Origin: Liolophura sinensis | Taxonomy: Eukaryota; Mollusca; Polyplacophora; Chitonida; Chitonidae | Length of the DNA: 64,000 nucleotides | Direction of reading: 5' to 3' | Assembly (NCBI RefSeq): GCF_032854445.1 | Contig: NC_088306.1 | Location: 23,843,764 to 23,907,763 of the forward strand | Shown: positions 57,830 to 64,000 of the stretch, piece after piece | How positions within the stretch are numbered: the stretch's first letter is position 1 | Layout of the letters: each line of letters begins with the position of its first letter | Notes under the pieces: model-generated | Told to the model about the DNA's origin: nothing | The model's input: only the letters and a program-made list of their open reading frames with translations | Databases searched by the model: none | Position numbers and translations under genes: made by a program

Positions 57830-58240
57830 TCAAGGGTGTTGACTTACATATGTATCCGACTGCAGCTCGAAGAACTCGCATTGTTTGATAGGCCTACATT
57901 TGTTTTGGAACCTGTAAAAAATCAAGAAAAAGCGGTAGACTGATTGTTTCTCCTTTGATTCCTGGATTTAGTTACAACACACACAAAAAAAAAACAAGCA
58001 TAGAAAAAAAAGAGCAAACAAATGTTTCAAAGAGAAATCCATCTAAGTTCGCAATATAAATAAGACCCTCTTTCTGGAAGCCCCCAGTTAAACAAAGGAA
58101 CACAAGTAGTATTCATCGATCGACAACCCTAAAGATGCATAGTCTGACAAATTGAGCTACTCAACGTTACATTCACTAAATAGTCCGATAATTCGATAAA
58201 TCAATCAAACTATGAATAAATCATTCACGGGCACAGTTTT
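57830..58240 (+). repeat. Module F, copy 2
   Basis: Matches 42360-42745 ('gtttgataggcctacatttg', 'tcctttgattcctgg', 'tctggaagcccccagt', 'attcgataaatcaatcaaac'). Last + sense module in the window. Confidence 0.72.
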
Positions 58241-58479
58241 GTGAGAGGTTCAGTGTTCTTTACATCAAATGAATCAAATGAGTCCAGTTTCTTTAACGGT
58301 TATAAAAACAAACACCGCTATATAACTGTGCTCTTGTCGATAAATTACAATAAAGTTAAAGTGGGTATTATTGGTACTGATTTTGGCGCAAAACATGCAG
58401 AGAATGATAAATTACGTGTTGACCTTGTGTCAGTCAACCTTGACTGGCAACATATTGCATGGTTTTCAGATTTTAGCTA

Positions 58480-58578
58480 TTGATTGGTGTTTTACGCCAT
58501 ACTCAAGAATATTTCACATTAACGACGGCGGCCAGCATTATGGAGAGAGGAAAACTGGCAAAGCCTGTAGAAATCTAC
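58480..58578 (-). mobile_element. Family-1 SINE 3' fragment
   Basis: The text 'ttgattggtgttttacgcca', 'tactcaagaatatttcacat' and 'aacgacggcggccagcatta'. The tail is nearly absent and the head is missing. Confidence 0.9.
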
Positions 58579-58809
58579 GGCTATACGTAGTCAATTTACC
58601 TAAATTTGTGTAGATCACGGTGCTAGGGGACTTGTATGCTGGTACTTTATAAGCGTATACTTGAACATTTGGAACAGGAGCTTAACTGAGGTAAAAAGCT
58701 GATTTAACTAGTAATACGCATGGTCATTTGTTAACTTCCACTCTGTCTCTGTTTACCTCTCTTTGATGTAACCTTTCATATACATGAGGATAATATTTGC
58801 CATGAGTCA

Positions 58810-58962
58810 TTTGTACGTGAGAAAGTCTGTCTGTAACCTGCGGATGGTCGTGTGTTTTCCCCGGGCTCTCCCCGGTTTCCTCCCACCATAATGCTATCCG
58901 CCGTGGTATAGGTGAAATACTTTTGAGTATTGCGTGAAACATCAATCACATATCATAAATAC
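58810..58962 (+). mobile_element. Family-1 SINE 3' part (opposite orientation to 58480)
   Basis: The text 'acctgcggatggtcgtgtgt', 'tccccgggctctccccggtt', 'tcctcccaccataatgctat' and 'ccgccgtggtataggtgaaa', with a short A-rich tail. It forms an inverted pair with the SINE 240 bases upstream. Confidence 0.92.
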
Positions 58963-59101
58963 ATCGCCTGCAAGGTGCACCCTTTTATTGTTCTTTGTAA
59001 TACGTCACTGTTTGTGGACAGTTGTCCTCGCAATGCCAATAGGTATTTTATGTGATGTTGTTTGTAGACTTCTGGTTAGCCAATGACCAAAGCAACGCAC
59101 A

Positions 59102-59838
59102 GAGTACATGGTATACATGTAGAGACGTTCTTTGACACGCCATGTTGGACAGCTGTCATGCATATGTATGAGAGCATGGTATACATGTAGAGACGTTCAC
59201 TGACACGCCATGTTGGACAGCTCTCTCTCATGAATATGTATTACATGGTATACATGTAGAGACGTTCACTGACACGCCATGTTGGACAGCTCTCTCTCAT
59301 GAATATGTATGAGTACATGGTATATATGTACTCACTAACGCCATGCTGGACAGCTCTCTCTCATGAATATGTATTACATAGTATGAATGTAGAGACATTC
59401 ACTGACACTCCATGTTGGACAGCTCTCTCTCATGAATATGTATTACATGGTATACATGTAGAGACGTTCACTGACACGCCATGTTGGACAGCTCTCTCTC
59501 ATGAATATGTATGAGTACATGGTATATATGTACTCACTAACGCCATGCTGGACAGCTCTCTCTCTCATGAATATGTATTACATAGTATGAATGTAGAGAC
59601 ATTCACTGACACGCCATGTTGGACAGCTCTCTCTCATGAATATGTATGAGTACATGGTATATATGTACTCACTAACGCCATGCTGGACAGCTCTCTCTCT
59701 CATGAATATGTATTACATAGTATGAATGTAGAGACATTCACTGACACGCCATGTTGGACAGCTCTCTCTCATGAATATGTATGAGTACATGGCTACAAGT
59801 AGAGACGTTCACTGACACGCCGTTGGACAGCTCCCTCT
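59102..59838 (+). repeat. About 70-bp minisatellite with three unit types (11 units)
   Basis: Units share 'tggacagctctctctcatga' and 'atatgtatgagtacatgg'. Type A has 'atacatgtagagacgttcac', type B the shorter 'atatatgtactcactaacgc', and type C 'atgaatgtagagacattcac'. The order is A A A B C A B C B C A-like. B-C (or B-C-A) blocks form a higher-order repeat. Frames such as 59299-59514 are repeat artefacts. Confidence 0.96.
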
Positions 59839-59849
59839 CTCAGAAATTT

Positions 59850-59932
59850 GGAATATTAAAAGAACTATATTCTTTAGTGCGGCGTAAAACGCCAAACAAA
59901 CAAACAAACAAACAAATAAATAAATAAATATT
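59850..59932 (+). mobile_element. SINE-type 3' tail with CAAA/TAAA repeats
   Basis: The text 'ttctttagtgcggcgtaaaa', 'cgccaaacaaacaaac', then TAAA repeats, matches the end of family-1 SINEs. It directly abuts the minisatellite. The body is absent. Confidence 0.75.
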
Positions 59933-61010
59933 AACAAAACTACTGCATATTCCATAAGGACCACATAACAGCACAGAGTAAGGTGTAACAACAGAGAATG
60001 AGATGTTTGTACAACGTACGGAAATTGTAACCGACTTTCCTGTAGACAGGAGATGTTCCTTATTTCCTAGCATAGGCGACAGGACATATATTTATACATG
60101 AACAGTTGCAATCAAAGCGCAGCTGAGATAAATGTTTTAATATTGACAACTTATATTTTAGCATGGTACGCGATTAGAATACTGATTTCACTCAATATCG
60201 TGGAACATACCTTGCGTCTTTCCTATATCATTTAAAGCTGTTGACTGCCTCTCTTTGTATGATTACACCCTATTTTCGAACTTCATATACTTTCTTAGCT
60301 TTTTTTTTGGTAGTTTGTGATAAACGTCGTTTTGGCAATCGGCGTTACAATTATTGACCCGGAAGGTCCATCTTGGTTGACGGTTGGTATACGAATGTTT
60401 GAACGCATTGATTCGACCAGAATGTGATGGCGTATTCCAATCCGGCTATCTGCATTAGTCTTTCCGCTAGATGGCAGCAATGGGTGCCCTCATAATAGAT
60501 GGGACTATCATATACTTTTGCGTTACGTTGGAACTATCATTTATCACAATAAATGCATTTTGCACTTTCTTGCGACAGGTTAGGTCGAACGTAGTAATCT
60601 TTTGCGCTCTTTATGTGGTCTCCCCACGGCCATTAACATTTACCAACTTATGCCACATATACTTCAGACCGGAATAACCTCGGCGAGCCTGCCACGTAGG
60701 GGGGGGCATTCATTATTGAAGAGACGGGTGCAAGGGGGATTAAGATCTTTCGACCGTAGCTTCATATTATGTGGGCACTCTACTGTTGTGCAGGATATTT
60801 GATTTACGGAGTATTAAGAGTTGCTTGTTCTCAAGCTATGCTCTCTGGCTACAGCCTTAATAATTCATCGTAATTCTGTGGTAGGGCGATTATCCACACA
60901 TGCATAGAGCGAACCCAGAAAAAGTCCTGGAAGTAAATGTGGTACAAGTGTGGCGCTGTATACACAGTTGAGTGAATTTGGTAATAAACTTGGTGTAAAT
61001 TTTAAACAAA
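59933..61010. other. Non-coding stretch, nothing firm
   Basis: Short frames only. See the CTCF-like site at 60464. Confidence 0.4.
60464..60479 (+). promoter_or_regulatory. CTCF-like motif
   Basis: 'ccgctagatggcagca' closely resembles the metazoan CTCF core. A single 16-bp match can occur by chance. It lies just outside the duplicated cluster. Confidence 0.25.
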
Positions 61011-61331
61011 TTGCTCGAAGAAGAATTATCGCCAGATAGTTTAGTTTACCATTCTCCTTCTGTTGAAACTGAATTCCATGCCAACGAGGGGTTCACCTCA
61101 GGCCTACAATACTTTGACACGAGTACAGTCATAACCATGTTGTCCCAAGTTGTGTATTTTAAGCTAATAATGTATACACATATTTCGCTTGCCTTAACCC
61201 CACTGTGTGGACACTGTGAATTTTTGCGAGGCAAGTCTTGTAAAGGTAAAATCACGAAATTAATCATTTTGGTAAAATGGGCAAATTTTTGTGTGACATA
61301 CCGGAAGCCTTTCACCAGTTTGGGAAGTTAA
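61011..61331 (+). CDS. Ambiguous open frame of 106 codons, unknown product
   Basis: The annotated start is TTG, so as a eukaryotic frame it would be an internal exon or begin later at an ATG. It reads LEEELSPDSLVYHSPSVETE, then EFHANEGF, a hydrophobic middle, and a small Cys cluster (CGHCEFLRGKSCKGK). A 89-codon frame lies antisense over the same DNA. It is longer than most frames here and compositionally normal, but no family or splice evidence supports it strongly. Chance remains the likelier explanation. Confidence 0.15.
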   Translation: MLEEELSPDSLVYHSPSVETEFHANEGFTSGLQYFDTSTVITMLSQVVYFKLIMYTHISLALTPLCGHCEFLRGKSCKGKITKLIILVKWANFCVTYRKPFTSLGS

Positions 61332-63555
61332 AAAGCTGGGTTGGGGACTAACTGAAAGATTTTTTTTCTCCAAACTCTGCATCACATTGGTATACGTTTT
61401 GCAAATGAAACCCCGGTCGTTTAATAAAGCGATCTATAAAGAAGTGTTGGCAAAGCCTAAATTATGTTTGGCGGAAATTTCGTCAAGCTTAACTTGATTT
61501 TGTCAACTGCAGCAGTTGTAAATCAATAACTCTTGTGAGACAAAAAATCTAAGCAAGACGGTGCGTGATGAGGAAAACGGCCCAGTCCACGTGCTGCCAT
61601 GTGGAAGAGAAAAACCTTTGATTTCATAGAATGGGTGTGGGACCAGACACGCAAAAAAGTCTTACAAAGTGATAAACTTCGATGTAGAACACGAGCATAA
61701 AAAGAACCCACGTAGACCTCTGACAGTAAAAGTTTCACTTGCTCATGCGAGTCTAAAGCGATCGACCATGTCTGTGTGTACGCCTTGATTAATATGGTCT
61801 AGAAATAGGGCCAGTTCTTAGAGCTAAAACCCATCGATCTGTATTTGTTGCAAGAAGTAATAACTAGCTCGTCTTCGATCAGTATCAATCAAGCTTGTCT
61901 TCTCTAAAGAGAAAGAATCGGATAATAATTCTCCGGAATTGCTGCTAAATGCCACTCAACCTCAGCATCGGCAAGACCACGCTTCTAGTTTTTGTGTTCG
62001 AAGATGTCGCGACCACGGCAACCCATCGGTTGCTTTTAGGGGGCTGGCTTTTATTAATGTAGCCTGTCTGTGATACGTGACCTGGTTCAAATCCACTTCA
62101 CGTCAATTTGTTGGGTAGGATTTTTTTGTACTTAAACAACTTCAACAGTTTTTAAGGCTTTTTGTTAAGTGGGATATTGACGTTGAACTCAGCGTTATAC
62201 CATTCCTCACGTTGGCCTGCTTATGTGCCTTGCAAAATTATTTCAGACTAATATGTTCCGTGTGACAGAGCGTGCCCATTACCGATATACTTATATATCC
62301 TAGCCGTAAGGCATGACGCCCTAGGGCATGGCCTTTTCTTCTAAAACTAAGCACCAAATCAAGGCAAACCCATTTCTTTGGGTTTTTGTAGGGTCTTGTA
62401 GGGTCTCAGGCTTGAACTGATAGACCACCACATTTTGCTGATTGATTGTTATCTTTCTAGATGACTCTAAAAAAAAACTTAACAAGTTGTGTTATCGTCT
62501 TCACTGAGAATCATTGAAGATTAAGTTGGACATAGGTGAAAGTCGACTGAAGATAATCTTTTTGTGGACCCCTCGAGATCTCGTAAAGATCGGAAGCGCA
62601 CTTAGGCGAGTGTATAATGATATCTGGTAAGCTTAACATCCTTGGAGCATGCCAAATCTGCTAAATCGAGGGAACTTGTGACGTCACTGATGGCAATAGG
62701 CCAAAATCGAATAGAATATATGTTGCCTGATTATACACTTTAAAGGCCAGTCAACAGTACAAAAAAAAGAAAAAAATACAGAAACTAGTTTTTGTATACA
62801 AATTAAATTCGTATGTATAACATTACGTGTATATTTAGAGAGGAGCGAATATTATGTAACACGGAGACGTTATTTGATTAGCGAAATGAGCTAGTTCGCA
62901 GAAAAAGAAGTCTTGGTGGACGCACCCAGATGGTGGAATTCGCCTTCGTGAAGGAAGTAGCTCAGACAAATTGGTTCACACTGCCGAGGAATTGGGGCAA
63001 AAGCCATGATCAAGCCCGTTAAAGTCCTTTCGAAGAATCCAATTTGTTCTTACACACCTTGGCCATTTCCAGTCCCAGGTCGTATATTTTTTAAGAGCAG
63101 TGTCAATTTTCAAGGGAATTGGCGAAGGAAAGTGATAAGGATTTATACGGTGGTAATGTACGTACATGTTGGGCCTACATTGATTTCTACCGTGCACGGA
63201 ATCTATACTGGTAAAGGGTTCAAGCCAAGAACCCTATACTGAAGACGTTGAGTGGGTGGACAAAATGTTAGCTGTATTCGGGTGCAGGTTACGCTATGGT
63301 CGCCGTTTATTTGGGCAGATACACACCATTTGCAAATATAAACAGCTTCGTGCTTTCTTAACATTATGCATGGTATTTTGCTGAATTGTTTTGGAATTCG
63401 CTTTAATCTGTTTACCCATTATTGAAAACCTCATCTTTTCCCCTTTCTGTATACGTACTTCAGGGAGTAAGTCATGTACCAAATCAAATCTGACCGTGTT
63501 TTCCACAATTCGTTTTCACCAATGCACAGTTTGTAGTTGAAAACTACAGAACAGG
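61332..63555. other. Long non-coding stretch, nothing firm
   Basis: Frames of 60-78 codons (61523-61738, 62976-63242) have no motif. At 62079-62091 'ctggttcaaatcc' resembles a tRNA box B but no tRNA fold fits. There is no repeat match to the modules of the cluster. Confidence 0.4.
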
Positions 63556-63918
63556 GATGTAATTCAGTGAGAATTGTGCGTAACTCCCCACATCGAGACA
63601 CGCAAGGTGTGAGTTCAATCCCGGCTTTGGGCAAATATATTACAGATTTCCCCACACAGTGATTCAGATGGTTACTGAGTGGATCCGCTGAGACCATATG
63701 GATCTTACTTAATGAGTTGGCATGTTCGAATCAGGCTGTCGCCTTTCAGATGCGGGTTTAAGTCAACAGGTTTGTCAAGTGTACATGGCGAAGACGAGTC
63801 CTTTATTTCCGGAACTCCTCCTTTCTTCGCCCATATGCATATATCTGACCACATTCATACATGTATAAGCGAAAAGTTCTTCTGCACGGCCGTTAAACGT
63901 CAAATAAATAAATTTCTC
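63556..63918 (+). mobile_element. tRNA-type SINE family 3 (worn)
   Basis: A head with a box B-like 'gtgagttcaatcccggcttt' (63610-63629) is followed by about 250 bases and a 3' end 'tgcacggccgttaaacgtca' with a TAAA tail. This end type is common among invertebrate SINEs and differs from families 1 and 2. Box A is not clear. Frames at 63431-63966 overlap it and are not genes. The last 80 bases of the window show nothing. Confidence 0.65.
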
Positions 63919-64000
63919 AGTAAATCTACATTTTATCAAAAATATCCATCGTCCTCCCTGTCTCATTTCATCCTATATGTGTTAAGGAAAGCGGAGTGCC

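Noticed and set aside
59102-59838. CRISPR-like or protein-coding repeats (frame at 59299-59514)
   Set aside because: Contiguous diverged units without spacers. The frame breaks as unit length changes between types.
62045-62110. tRNA gene suggested by 'ggttcaaatcc'
   Set aside because: No cloverleaf fits around it.

Overview
This window is AT-rich, intron-poor-looking eukaryotic DNA without a single intact gene that I can identify. Several tRNA-derived SINE families, a decayed Tc1-type transposase and many micro- and minisatellites point to an invertebrate. The commonest SINE has a tRNA-like head, a 3' part reading 'gccgtcgtataagtgaaata', and a TAAA-repeat tail. I know that element as widespread in molluscs and related lophotrochozoans, so a mollusc is the likeliest source. 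That is an inference from repeat style, not from a gene.

The striking feature is the architecture. Most of the window is built from a few diverged non-coding modules (called here G, H, P, A, B, C, E, D, F, K) that recur in conserved order and change orientation in blocks. From about 0.1 to 14.5 kb they lie in the + sense (G-A-B-G, B, H-P-A-B-H). From about 15.4 to 37.1 kb they lie in the - sense (read right to left: C-E-P-B-C-E-P-A-B-C). From about 40 to 58 kb they return to the + sense, as three units of C-E-D spaced 4 to 6.5 kb apart, with F and B copies at the edges. The window is therefore a cluster of tandem and inverted segmental duplications. Module P carries a TATA box at the same place in all three copies, with a very well conserved upstream stretch in two of them, so the duplicated unit may once have been, or still be, a transcription unit with small exons.

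Other DNA has been added to this framework: a 68-bp satellite at 0.5-2.9 kb with a SINE inserted in it; 25-bp (39.2-39.9 kb) and about 70-bp (59.1-59.8 kb) minisatellites; a (GAT/GAC)n and an (AT)n tract; a Tc1-like pseudogene at 31.6-32.5 kb; two MITE-like elements (27.25-27.70 and 54.37-54.77 kb); and a roughly 5.6-kb segment at 18.4-24.05 kb that is absent from the paralogous unit at 30.9 kb. That segment holds the best coding-like material: a candidate internal exon at 19.5-19.8 kb, the longest open frame (171 codons, 21.2-21.7 kb), and a frameshifted relic ending in a SAP-like stretch (21.9-23.0 kb). The last 6 kb is mostly featureless, apart from an ambiguous 107-codon frame and a third kind of SINE at the end.

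All similarities between modules were judged by eye. Their limits are approximate, and identities are given only as impressions.
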